Assembly: GCF_036669915.1 (NCBI RefSeq)
Contig: NC_089315.1
Coordinates: 2,471,953-2,535,952 of the forward strand
DNA: 64,000 nucleotides
Direction of reading: 5' to 3'
From: Pocillopora verrucosa
Lineage: Eukaryota > Cnidaria > Anthozoa > Scleractinia > Pocilloporidae
Below, piece by piece: positions 23,455-34,857 of this stretch. How positions within the stretch are numbered: position 1 is the first letter of the stretch; each line of letters begins with the position of its first letter. Both the position numbers and the translations under genes were made by a program. The notes beneath the pieces were generated by a model. The model did no database searches. It saw nothing but the letters and a program-made list of their open reading frames with translations, and was not told the DNA's origin.

Positions 23455-24501
23455 CTACGGAATATCGGAGGTGACAGTGCTTTGTGAAAACGTTGAGAGC
23501 CGGCGAAACGATATGCACGGTTCAGCCCGTTTTACAGCTGGTTTACGCTTTTTATAAACAGCCTTAAAACTTTTGTTGGAAAAGGCAAAAAGAAACGGAT
23601 TAAGTGCTGAGTTAAGGTAACCAAACATCAACAACACTGAGTGAACTTCGTAAGGAAACGGTTCCCAGTTTTCTCCGTCGATAGCACTAGCAATGCCAAA
23701 ATAAAAGTAAGGTTGCCAGCAGAAGAACAGCGCCAAAACGAACTTTGAAGTCGTCTTAGCCGCTTTGACATTTCTGAAATACACCTTTTTTTCATCCTTG
23801 GAGGGCTGCCGCATCGAAGGAAAGGTGCCTCGTTTAGTGGATCGATTGTTCTTGACAGCAATGCGATATATGAGGACGTAAAAAAAGCATGTGATCATTA
23901 GCGGAAGAATAACATTAAGAAAGGACGAAACAAGGATATAGTTCTTTGAGTATGGCAGTATGCAGATGCCATCATCATCTGCTTCTCCTTCCTCTCGCCA
24001 ACCCATGAGGAAAAAAAACGGCCATAGTGGGCAATACAGCCAGATGATCGCTATGACAATTAAAGCTTTAGTTTGGGTCATGAACTGTGAATTCTTAAAC
24101 CGCGACAAAGGATCACTGAGGGTTTTATATCGATCCGCACTGATGGTCAATAGGCTGAAAGTCGAGATGGGTATAGTAATCATGTACACCACCTGCCAAA
24201 CTATGCAGAATGCTCTTCCATGATTCCATGCACCGTCAAGGAAAAGTGATTCTATATCAAACGGTACCACGATCGTTGCCGCGAGAAAATCTGAAAGAGC
24301 CAAGGAAAAAATGAAAAGATTCGTGGGATTGCGGCGGAGATGCCGGTTAGCAAGTATTGCGAAACAGACCAAGAAGTTTCCAAAGACCGCCACCACTGTG
24401 ATAACTATGTAACAGGCTGCAACAGGATACGAAAACTCTGGTCTGAAACCAAAGAAAACGTCTTCGTCGGTGGACGGATCTGCAGCGGAACTGTTGTTCA
24501 T
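23455..24501 (-). CDS. Class A GPCR, receptor B2 (tail-truncated)
   Basis: A 348-residue B-type receptor with the full seven-helix core: LALSD in TM2, both extracellular cysteines, NPFLF in TM7 and an intact FFCWQPY in TM6, unlike B1 and B3. The DRY region reads ISADRY, with Ala replacing the usual Val. A single substitution (GAG to TAG, 23,455-23,457) stops translation after SDIP, removing the last 27 codons present in B1; the remnant of that tail runs to 23,374. Since the seven-helix core is complete, the protein could still work with altered tail phosphorylation or arrestin binding. It may be an early pseudogene or a shortened allele. Confidence 0.85.
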   Translation of the reverse strand: MNNSSAADPSTDEDVFFGFRPEFSYPVAACYIVITVVAVFGNFLVCFAILANRHLRRNPTNLFIFSLALSDFLAATIVVPFDIESLFLDGAWNHGRAFCIVWQVVYMITIPISTFSLLTISADRYKTLSDPLSRFKNSQFMTQTKALIVIAIIWLYCPLWPFFFLMGWREEGEADDDGICILPYSKNYILVSSFLNVILPLMITCFFYVLIYRIAVKNNRSTKRGTFPSMRQPSKDEKKVYFRNVKAAKTTSKFVLALFFCWQPYFYFGIASAIDGENWEPFPYEVHSVLLMFGYLNSALNPFLFAFSNKSFKAVYKKRKPAVKRAEPCISFRRLSTFSQSTVTSDIP

Positions 24502-26080
24502 TCTTAAGAGGCTGTTCTGGAACGTAAATATGTTGCGGCTCTAGGTTGTAAAGAATTGAACTCAAACTTTTCCCGTAGCTTAATGGAGTTTTCTACCTTT
24601 GTAACGCACCGGTCACTGCAGTATTCGATTTGCTCAACACAATAAAGCGCCGAAAGAAATTGATCATCGGCCGTCTCTTACAGCTTGAGATATTTTAAAG
24701 GTTTTAATTAACCAGTGGCACTTGATTTTGGCAGAGTATACCACACTCAATATCACTCTGACGTCTCCTTATTTACTGAAACTGCAAAAAGAAACCTAGA
24801 ATTTTCGATGACTATATCACTTTATAAAATAATTCAAACAGTACGCGCGCTCTGATTGGCCATAAAACCATTTTACATGAGCGTATGTAAACACGGTTTT
24901 CGTTCCTCTTTCATTAGTTATTTTATAAGAGAAATGTAAAATGGTTTCCGTGTTTACATAGCCTGATGTCCCACCTCCCAAGTGTTTACATCAGGCTATG
25001 TAAACACGGAAACCATTTTACATTTCTTCAATGAAAAACTGACAGATTCAAATTGAACCAGACATTTTAAAAGATGTATGGTTCAATTTCCATGCGGCTT
25101 AAAAGCTCCATAGACTTGGGTTAGATTTTCGTCTGCAACCAAGTGATATAACTGAGCCACAATAAAATATAACGAAAACGATAATTATGAGGAAACTTCT
25201 AAAAATAACTCTTCGGGCTTAAAAAAAGGGATATTGCGTGAAATTTAAAATCTTGAAATGTCTGAAACACAATGCTAACACAGAAATATTCATTATACTG
25301 TTACGTCTTATTTGGTTGAATTCACACCCGATATTTCACACATGCTGAAAGATTATATTTTACAGAGATTAATGATTGAGTTGACATAATGCATTGTCTT
25401 GTATACTGGCCGGAGAGCTTTCCATCAAAATTATCATTATTGTGTTAAATCATCTAATGCGGTTCCCACTTATTTCCTAAATTAAAGTTAAGTATTACAG
25501 AACATTGACCGGGAAAACTTCATTAAATTTTCTCAGTTTCTTTACAAAAGCATGCATATTGATCGGTCTGAGTCAATTTGGCAAACTTCAGCTCATCCTT
25601 TAGATGACATCTAGTGAAGTCTTTGTGATAAAAACATGTCGAAATCATTTCACCTTCACATACAGTATAGCTATAACCTATTTCATAGAACTCTAAAGGT
25701 CAACTTGGTAAGAAATTAACTATCTGGAAGCAGAGTGGTCGCGCTGATAGGGAACTGGGTCTATATCCTCTCATCATGCATTTCATTAGAAATGATTTTG
25801 GTTGAGGTGAGTTCTGCATCTGCTCGTCAGCTGTGCCCTGTAAAACGCCTTTTAGTATGAATTTAAACAGCTGGATTTTTCTCATGTAATATTTTTTTCG
25901 TTGTTTGCTTACATCCAACCTTAAAGATCCCTCTGATTTAAGTTTGGAGAGTGGTCTTCTAAGCTCTTTGTCAACATTCGCTCTTCTGAGAAAACGAACA
26001 GCTATAACTTAGAAGTTTAGGTTGAAACTACACTGTTTTAGTATCGTGTTAAATCTAGCAAGTTCAGTGACATTTGAATC
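24502..26080. other. Spacer between B2 and C2, no gene recognised
   Basis: Noncoding equivalent of 10,199-11,564, enlarged by the private fold-back insertion at 24,819-25,030. Confidence 0.6.
24819..25030. mobile_element. Fold-back element private to unit 2
   Basis: Inserted where units 1 and 3 read ATATCATTATGAAAAACTG without interruption. The right part forms a 40-bp perfect stem (24,930-24,969 with 24,988-25,027) around an 18-base loop. The left part repeats portions of the same arm and is bounded by TTATAAAATAA and TTATTTTATAA. There is no coding capacity. It looks like a composite non-autonomous transposon that arrived after the unit duplication. Confidence 0.8.
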
Positions 26081-26415
26081 CTAAATTGACAGGTATGATC
26101 GATGTTTTAACCTTTTTGCATACACAGCTCTGAAGTTCTTCTTCCGAAATACGAACAGAAAGGGATTCAGCGCCGAGTTGAGAAAACCAAACATCAACAG
26201 CACGATGTAGACTTCGTGGTCAAAGGATGTCCACTTTTTGCTGCTAATGATGTCAGAGACAAGCCAAAGGGCGTATGGCAGCCAGCAGACGAAAATAGCC
26301 AACACGAATACCGAGCTCCTTTTGGCTGCCTTGATATTCTTCAGATACATATCTTGTTGTTCATTCGTGAGTTATTCGGATGAATTATGCTTTGTATTGC
26401 TTAGAGCCTTCTCGT
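26081..26415 (-). pseudogene. GPCR remnant C2 (TM6-TM7)
   Basis: Counterpart of C1, with IFVCWLPY and NSALNPFLF. The join to the A3 remnant is altered by a short deletion, so the late TM5 residues seen in C1 are lost. The tail reads AKRLKHRSYLSI. Non-functional as a receptor on its own. Confidence 0.8.
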
Positions 26416-26420
26416 GCTTT

Positions 26421-26940
26421 ACGTGAAGGCGTACAAAAAGGGATTAAGCGCTGAATTAGGGTAGCCCAACCACAACAACGACATGTAAACTTTGCAAGGA
26501 AACGACTCTTTCCCTAGAATGGTTTCGACGATGATGAAATAACAGTAAGGCTGCCAACAGAAGAAAAGCGCCAACAGGATGGTGGCGGTTGTCTTAGCAG
26601 CTTTGACATTCTTGAAATACATCCTTTTTTCTTCTTTAGTAGGTTCCCGGATGGAGTGGAAATCCATCTCGTTTGATAAATCGATTGTTTTTGACAGCAC
26701 TACGGTAAATCAAGAAAAAAAGAGCGAAGAATGTTGTATTCTTTAGTATAGGGCAGCATAAAGTTGTCTTTATCATCTGGCTCTCCCTTTTCTCTCCAAC
26801 CCATGAAGACAAAAAGTGCCCATAAAGATGCTGTAGAGCCAGATTACCACGATGACTAGTAAGGCTCTTTTTTGAGTCATGAATTGTGAGCTCTTAAACC
26901 GAGCCAAAGGATCTCTTAGAGTCTTGTATCGATCCACGCA
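26421..26940 (-). pseudogene. GPCR pseudogene A3 (heavily deleted)
   Basis: Retains pieces from the second intracellular loop to TM7. The segment 26,421-26,700 is open and includes FFCWQPY and NSALNPFLYAF. Most of TM5 is deleted near 26,715. At 26,940 the sequence jumps from the DRY region straight to sequence that lies upstream of the gene in other copies, so the N-terminus and TM1 to TM3 are gone. The most eroded A copy. Confidence 0.9.
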
Positions 26941-28189
26941 TTTTGGATTACTTCAAACAATTTGACACCAGTGATTGAAACAAGCTAAATATTTGAAGCA
27001 TCAATAATATATCCAATAGTATTGGTCTGTTCAACCGCGATAATTGAGTTTTGGCAGAGTTCACTACTTTTGTTATTATTTTTAGCTATGTCTCGACATC
27101 CGTTTGGAGTGACATTGGATGAGCAACTGACACTATTATCGGTAAAACATGCACAGCTGTTATCTAACTTACTTGGTGGGGAAACGTGATAGCTGCTGTA
27201 TACAAAAAGGACTGAACCTAAAGCTGTAATCACGTGAAATAATCACGTGCATAATCGTGTCGGTGTTTTTCTCTCGCTCATTACAAAGAGGAGACATGTC
27301 GGTAAAAACGCAGCTGAAGAAATCCACAACAATTTATCATTTTGGTTGCTTAATTGCCAGATTTACCTTTTTCTCGAAAGCGTGTCTGGTCAGAAAGCTG
27401 CGGGTTCAGGTGAGCTTTTTTTTACCTATGGAGTTGATTCCTGCCTCTCTTCGCTCCGTCATCATTCCTCTTTTTTTAGCATCGCGCAGAATGCCTATTG
27501 TTATCCTGTTCTCGCGACATTAACTTACAGTAGAAAAACAATTATAGATCTGTAATATTAGCAGCAAAGCGTAATCTGGAGAGCTTTGGTTGGTCAAAGA
27601 TTACGAAAGGAATCATATTGATATGCCGTTAATTTTAGAATCTGCTTTTTTTGTGATGTAACTCATGGTGGGGAAAGGAGGTCGGAAAATGAACAAAGCC
27701 ACAGCAATATTTCCTGTTGAGCTGTTCCCTCCGGCCTTCTGGGCAAACACTTTTCAAAGAAGCTTTTGACATGTTCGATGCCTGATACTTGTGTGCCTAG
27801 GATGTTGAAAAATCGTTCAAAATCGGGGGAAAAGGACGCCGAAATGAAATTCGAGATACCATTCTTTCTTCAAAAACAAATTAAACACTTTCTTCTTAGT
27901 TTGCTATCATCACTTAAATTAATATATCGTAGTCGATTGGGAAAGCTAGTTTACTTAACTAGCTCTTTCAATCAAGTATTTACCCTGTAGGCCAAAGAAA
28001 CGCTCTTTGTCGTTAGTTGATTAAACCCGCCCTGACTCTCTCCTAAGGCAACTGATTTTTACACGACGGGGAAAATTGAATGCATTTGCTCATACTCATT
28101 AGTCTAAGACAAAAATTCGCCATCGCGAATGTGCCTACAAGTGCTTCAAATATTTTGGTTAAACATGTGTTTCCTTGAACTGGAACGGC

Positions 28190-28487
28190 TGTTGATACAG
28201 TCTGATCGCCCTAATTTGATTGCAAAACCTATTTTCCAGTCGACCCTGCCAAGGAACCAGCCTTTACTTATCATTTAGAGGGGGGGGGGGGGGGGGGGGC
28301 AGAAGTTACCTTATTCGATAAGGCTCTGATCTTGCCCCCTCTCATTGGCAGTTTATTGGGAGTCAATTTTCTTTAGTCCCTCAGTTATACTCGTTGAGCG
28401 AAGACAGATCCCTCTCCGTTTCCCCTAAAGACCGCGTGATCTTCTGCCCCCCCCCCCCCCCAGGCAATAAACGATACCCGGTTCCTT
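28190..28487. mobile_element. Insertion with G-tract and C-tract arms, unit 3 only
   Basis: About 0.3 kb that interrupts the sequence reading GGAACGGCTTTGGATTAGCAG in unit 1. It contains a run of 20 G (28,280-28,299) followed by CAGAAG and, facing it, CTTCTG followed by 15 C (28,447-28,461), with AAGGAACC and GGTTCCTT outside them. The layout is inverted-repeat. The interior is related to the 7440-7700 block, which suggests a mobile repeat family. Confidence 0.65.
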
Positions 28488-29918
28488 AGCAGTCAGTGCG
28501 TTCGAAAAGCATTATACATAAGTTTGTACTATATTGAAACAACGTACACTCTTCTGGGGATTTTCGGATTCTCGTGGGATTGTAAAAGTCAGAGAAAAAG
28601 GCCTGACTAACCACACAAAGGAAAAAGAGGCCAGGAAAATTAACCTCATCATGACACTCTTACAACTACAGCATTAACCTTCTAAAATGGGGTTAGTAAG
28701 CTTTCGCGACTCTCCAGTAGGTGTTTTAGCCTTTCCGTAGTTTGGCTGTTGTGTATTACTTTGAGTGATCTCCTTCTTTTGGGGGAAATGAGGTGCGAAT
28801 CTTGTATATTTCGCTCAGCAATTGTTGTTGTGCTATTAAATGCCAGTTTTTTTTTTATGACGATTAATTTTAGTCTAGGCACTGACGGTTGATAATGTGG
28901 GACATACTAAGGAAGTCATAAATTAACAAACTGTATGTTTCTGTAATGTTCATATAAATCACAATCATTACTAGAAATTACCTGATTAGAGAACTCTTCT
29001 TCCTCCTAATCTTACATCACGACGAGGCTTTCGCGGAGAGAGCGGAATGGCAGTCACTGACACTAAGGCCTACCTCCTCAAGAGCCTTTTTGTACATATA
29101 TTTCCACTACTCTGGTGTCAGACCCCTTGGTTAAGTAAATCAGTGTTTATATATCCGTTTTTTTGAAGGTATCAACGCTGAATAATTGGAGAGTAAAGAC
29201 ATGTCGAAGGACCAAATTTACCATAATTTTGAGTTTTACTAGGAGAAGCGGGTAGACACTGAACTCTCCTTAGGGAAGATAAATAAGGGATAATTCAATA
29301 TACATATTGTTGTTTATTGTTTTCAATATTTCATTTTTACTAAATTTGACTTTCCGAACTTCTATGATTCGAAAAATCTCCTTTGGTATTAAGCGGGCGT
29401 TTTTCTAACGTCACATAAAAGGGAATAAATAGATAAAAGAAACTTGTGCCCTTATTATGAAAAAGAGCTGTTATTAAAATACCTTGAAAACATCGTCTCA
29501 CTTTACCTCGTGGATAAGAAACAATTTCCATTTGAATCACGTTACATGGGTATATTCATTAAATGTAATATTTTTGTCAAATACAGGTAGCAATCTACAA
29601 AAGGGTAGGCCGATATAAGCGAATCTTTTGAGGTTCCCGCTTGGATTACACCACGGTCAAATTTACTCCGTTAAAGCAAATTGGTTGCCCATAGATATAA
29701 TTTTCTTTTAAGGAGAATGATGTGTTAGTGGCATCCCACTTTTTTAAATGGAACATTCGAGAATGCTTAAGAGGTTGAAATTCGTAGACTGATCCCAAGC
29801 TCGAAAACTTACACTCCTTATTCTATTTACAAACATGACGCTATTGATATTGCTGATCCTAACAGTATGCAGGATGAGTGTCATACCAGAACTTCGTAGT
29901 AAGTCTCCCTCACCACAG

Positions 29919-30050
29919 AGTCTCTGTGGCTCAGTGGTAGAGCATTGGAGCTCCAAGGCTCAACTTGAGTTCCTCATGGGAACTCAGATTTCTTTTTTTG
30001 ACCCACGCTCGTGACAAGACGAAAAACATTTTTCTCTATTTCTTTATCGA
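29919..30050 (+). mobile_element. tRNA-derived SINE, copy in unit 3
   Basis: Third duplicate of the element at 5299, with an intact A box region and the CCCACGCTCGTGACAAGACG tail. Confidence 0.7.
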
Positions 30051-31318
30051 GCTCAAAACTTATCATCTTTTTTATTCGATTTACTAATATAAAACAAGTA
30101 CGATGATCGTACTTGTTTTATTTTTATTCCTACTGAGACAAATCTAAGTCTGACCGCAGCTTTCTTAAGAATGATGCAGATGGTTCAAATTGGGTTAAGT
30201 GAGCCTTCAATAATGTCTCTAACGCACAAGCGATGTCGGACAACAAGAGTGAGTATCTTGTGCAAAGCTACAACAATAATGGATTATGATTTGAACTTGG
30301 CCTACATCAAGTGCTCCTCAAACTGAAATGCTTTTACAGTGTAAAGTACCGAATATTGAGATAAATATAAAGTTTTCCTAGACAACGAAATGGTTTCTTA
30401 ACTCTATATTGGAACGCAGATCGTTCCCCTAGCGACACAAAAAACGTTTACAGTTTCTAGAGATGAGTGTGCAAATACTGTGCTATTTTTACAACTTAAT
30501 CCTTATCTTTATATGTTATTTTCCCGTCAGCAGAGTCTTGAAGATCTCTAAAGATTGGCTGAAATGCGCTACAGTAATAAGTAAAAGAAAAAAAAAGCTG
30601 GTCAAAATATAATTCATTTACAATTTCAATCCTTCTTTCGTTTACGATACATATGATGAATTCTGAAGCAAAATAGCAAAGAAATTCCAAGTGATTCTCT
30701 CTGTTTCAAGATATGTTTTATATCAGTCACAGTCACAATTCACTGCTCAAGGTCAATCCTACTAAACTCAATCAAATGAGCTCTTTCACCACTATGGAGT
30801 GTAAATATCTGACGAAAATTTTGTTTAAGGATGCAACGAAAATTTCATTTCGGCTATGATGGCAGAACTACAATCTAGCTTATAACTTCATCTTTTGGCA
30901 AAGGCTTCTTGAACAAATCAACATCGCCAGATGAAACCACCTTTTTCTGTCTTTCCTATTTCAACAACACTTGAAGGAAATATTGCAACTCATAAATTGT
31001 TTCAATGACAAAAAATAACCATGAAACGTCGAGACTACTCCCCAATTATCTTGTGAATTACTTTCGTGCAATTGCTGTCCATGAAACAAAACTCGAGCAA
31101 GTCTTTTCGAGAGAATTTAACCGTTTGTAGCTGTCGTTTGTACTCTCACTTGACCTTTTACTCAATAATTCGCTTTGTATTCAAGATTGTGTTTTAACGA
31201 TATTACTTCATCTTGTCTGTGCAATGACGCTAGTCACCAAAATCAGAACCCGTATCATACATTAAGGCCGTTGGTAAAATATTCAGTTTCAGTTTCCCGT
31301 AAACAAGGTTTACGAATT

Positions 31319-31453
31319 AACAATTGGTACATATGTCAGCGTTCGTTCATCGAGATATGAAGCACGCAGGAAGTTTGGAGAACACGAAAGATACCAAACT
31401 TCCCGCGTGCTTCGTATATCGCCGAACGCACAACTGACGTATGAACCAATTGT
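31319..31453. mobile_element. Long hairpin (MITE-like) element, unit 3
   Basis: Third duplicate of the hairpin at 6637. The inner stem now has mismatches (CGCAGG facing CCCGCG). Confidence 0.68.
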
Positions 31454-33756
31454 TTTATAACATTTCAATTTTTTTTTCTCAAAGGGATTTGTTTGCTGAC
31501 GTCATGAGCTTGCCCAATAGGAATATGAAGCACGCTCACGCAATTGAATTTGATTAGACAAATTTACTAGCTATGCTATAAATGCTTTTAGCAACTTAAT
31601 AAATTTTAAAAGGAAATATCATAAATCGTGTGTAGCCATTATCTTTTCAGATCTCTTAAACACTGCTATTAATCAATTAGAATTTTTTTCCTCAAAAATC
31701 CGTATTTTTCCAAGATTCCTGAAGTTCTATTTCTAAACACCCAGCGGTGGTGATGATAAAATTAAATTGCCGAACACTATATCTTAAACAAATATTGAGC
31801 TTTAGTTGCAGAAAAACAACAGTAACTCAAAATACACCGGAGATATTTGTCCACCGATTAATGTGTGATTCGGGGATGACCATGTAAAGATGAATTAGAT
31901 GCTAGTCTAAAAGGATTAAGCCATCAAAATTTGAGGCCATTCGTCCACACTAGAGACTATAGCGTGAACTTTCAATTTCTCAATTAGTTTTAGGAAATCC
32001 TTATTTCAAATTTGCTTTCCTAACTGTAAGGATTTACTGTAATCAAGCCACTCTGGGGTATCTTATCATTCAGTTATGGTAGTTTTGAACATGGCCTTGT
32101 TGCGACACAATAGGTATAGTTATTAAATTGCGTTTAAGGAGTGGTCATTATTTCCCGCCCGGGAGTTGGGAGTTGGGTCGGAGCATTTTGGTTGTGTTAC
32201 GTTAAAATTTACCTGATCCTCCCCCTCACTGGCAGTTAATTGCAGTCACTTTAGTATAGTCCCCCCTTTTACACTCTGTTGGCGAAGACTGATGCCCCCT
32301 CCGTTCTCTGTTTTCCTTTCTCCCCTGAAAACCATATCATTACAAATCATCCAAACCCCCCCACCCCCTCCCCACCCCAAACCTCCATTCGGTCGGTAGA
32401 CAATGACTGCTTCATTAATCGGAAGCATATAAGTTACGGCCACGGTAAACACCGGCGTATAATGAGCCGCACGTCTTTGCCCAAAATTTTTACAATGAAT
32501 CAGGGTTGCAGCTTATCAGCGAGAAAATCAGGAAGTCCCGCCATGATATATGTTTCTGGTTTATCGATACGTGAAAACAAGGAATTGCAGTAATATGTCG
32601 ATCACAACCTCGTTACTTTATTTTCAACATGTCCTTTATAAAAACGCTTGTGACAAACCTGTACTTACCCAAAATTGTGTTAATAGCAAAAACGGGCGAA
32701 GAAGCCTTTATGTAAAGGCTAATGGCTATGACTAAACTAAACTGTGCGTTTTAACATGCCAGCTTTTCAACATTTCAAATTTTATTGCTAAACTGAGCCA
32801 ATGAAACAAAAGCGGCTAAAATTATTAGGCGATGAGATAAAGATAGCTATTCAATGACGACCAAGAAAAAATAGCTGTGGCTGTGAAAAAAGATCTTTAG
32901 TAAACAAGGTATCTAGCTTTAGCTTGGTAAGCAAAACAAACAAAAAATATAAAGCAGGTGATTTCAGATCAGTCCGAATTGTGTTTCGTATAGTCCAGTC
33001 ACAAGCAGAAAGCCTGTAAATATATGTATTATGTACTGAATATTTGAATTATGTTTTAAGATAACGTCAGCAGTTGACATTCTCTTGATAAATACAAAAC
33101 TAAGATTTGTAACATTTGATCTCTTTGTTTTTACAATTTTGTAAGTCAAATTTTGTCGAATTAAATATGTTTGCCCATATCTGATAACCTCCAATGTTTT
33201 GTAGAGGTTTATGTCTTACAGATAAAATACTGAGACCACACGTCACTTCACCTACACTATCTCCATGTTCTACTGATTAAGTATCCCTAACTTCAATTTT
33301 CTGTCCCGATAATTTCAAGGATAAAGCACCACATCAATTTCAAACAAAATTTTGGTAAGCTCAGAAAATTTACATATAATATGTTCTCGCTGGATAGAGC
33401 TTCAATGGTCCTCTCAAAGTCCATCGCACTAATAATACATTTTTACCATCAAATCTCTGAGAGTTACATGTCAAGTGATTCCTACCCCAAACATAACTTA
33501 TGATTACCGCTATTGCTTAAGCAGGTACATTGCAATGTGATAATGTACCAAATGCATATGTTGTTATTACGTGACGGATCTATATAAGTGCTTAGGAAAA
33601 TTCTTATTTGTAATGTAGTTGCTTTATAATATTTAAATTAAGAGCTTCGCAATAATGCAACAATATAATGTCTGTTGGTAAATCATATTCAAATAACCCA
33701 GCCTTTTTAACCAAAGATTCTAGATCTTAAATTACCTCCTTGAGTTCTCACTACAG

Positions 33757-34857
33757 CTACCTCTCTGCCGCAGGCACTGATTCAAAAACTGAATCTTCAT
33801 AATAGGATATGGATCGGAGACGGACACCGCTTCCCAGCTCCGGAATATCAGAGGTGACAGTGCTTTGTGAAAAAGTAGAGAGCCGGGGAAACAATGTGCA
33901 CGGTTCAGCCCGTTTTACAGCTGGTTTACGCTTTTTATAAACAGCCTTAAAACTTTTGTTGGAAAAGGCAAAAAGAAACGGATTAAGTGCTGAGTTAAGG
34001 TAACCGAACATTAATAACACTAGGTAAACCTCGTGAGGAAACGATTCCCAGTTTTCGCTGTCAATAGCACTAGCAATGACAAAATAAAAGTAAGGTTGCC
34101 AGAATAACAGCGCCAAAACGAACTTTGAAGTCGTCTTAGCCGCTTTGATATTTCTGAAATACACCTTTTTTTCATCCTTGGAGGGCTGCCGCATCCAAGG
34201 AAAGGTGCCTCGTTTGGTGGATCGATTGTTCTTGACAGCAATGCGATATATGAGGACGTAAAAAAAGCATGTGATCATCAGCGGAAGAATAACATTAAGG
34301 AAGGACGAAATAAGGATAAAGTTCTTTGTGTATGGCAGTATGCAGATGCCATCATCATCTGCTTCTCCTTCCTCTCGCCAACCCATGAGGACAAAAAACG
34401 GCCATAGTGGGCAATACAGCCAGATGATCGCTATGACAATTCGAGCTCTGGTTTGGGTCATGAACTGTGATTTCTTAAACCGCGACAAAGGATCACTGAG
34501 GGTTTTATATCGATCCACAGTGATGGTCAATAGGCTGAAAGTCGAGATGGGTACAGTACTCAGGTACACCACCTGCCAAACTATGCAGAATGCTCTTCCA
34601 TGATTCCATGCACCGTCAAGGAAAAGTGATTCTATATCAAACGGTACCACGATCGTTGGCGCGAGAAAATCTGAAAGAGCCAAGGAAAAAATGAAAAGAT
34701 TCTTGGGATTGCGGCGGAGATGCCGGTTAGCAAGTATTGCGAAACAGACCAAGAAGTTTCCAAAGACCGCCAACACTGTGATAACTATGTAACAGGCTGC
34801 AACAGGATACGAAAACTCTGGTCTGAAACCAAAGAAAACAGCGGAACTGTTGTTCAT
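33757..34857 (-). CDS. Class A GPCR, receptor B3
   Basis: A B-type receptor of 366 residues with all seven helices. Compared with B1, an in-frame 24-base deletion removes ADPSTDED just after MNNSSA. TM6 has the same one-codon loss as B1 (ALLFWQPY), whereas loop 2 reads CILPYTKN as in B2, so the gene is a patchwork. DRY (TVDRYKTL), the extracellular cysteines and NPFLF are present. TM2 ends SDFLAP, a proline not seen in the other copies. The full tail, as in B1, is retained. Open and possibly functional; ligand unknown. Confidence 0.87.
   Translation of the reverse strand: MNNSSAVFFGFRPEFSYPVAACYIVITVLAVFGNFLVCFAILANRHLRRNPKNLFIFSLALSDFLAPTIVVPFDIESLFLDGAWNHGRAFCIVWQVVYLSTVPISTFSLLTITVDRYKTLSDPLSRFKKSQFMTQTRARIVIAIIWLYCPLWPFFVLMGWREEGEADDDGICILPYTKNFILISSFLNVILPLMITCFFYVLIYRIAVKNNRSTKRGTFPWMRQPSKDEKKVYFRNIKAAKTTSKFVLALLFWQPYFYFVIASAIDSENWESFPHEVYLVLLMFGYLNSALNPFLFAFSNKSFKAVYKKRKPAVKRAEPCTLFPRLSTFSQSTVTSDIPELGSGVRLRSISYYEDSVFESVPAAER

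Larger units (their letters stand above)
11930..26420. repeat. Tandem unit 2 (about 14.5 kb with insertion)
   Basis: Second unit, in the order A2, spacer, an extra 3.4 kb carrying receptor D, more spacer, B2 and C2. Without the extra segment it is about 11.1 kb, like unit 1. It also carries a private fold-back element at 24,819-25,030 and a small deletion near 14,228 relative to unit 1. Confidence 0.88.
26941..33756. other. Spacer of unit 3, no gene recognised
   Basis: Noncoding equivalent of 2000-9073. It contains SINE, hairpin and G/C-skewed repeat copies, the 28,190 insertion, and two small private insertions: a palindromic duplication of the AAAACAAGTACGA sequence near 30,090, and about 45 bases near 30,264. 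Confidence 0.6.
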
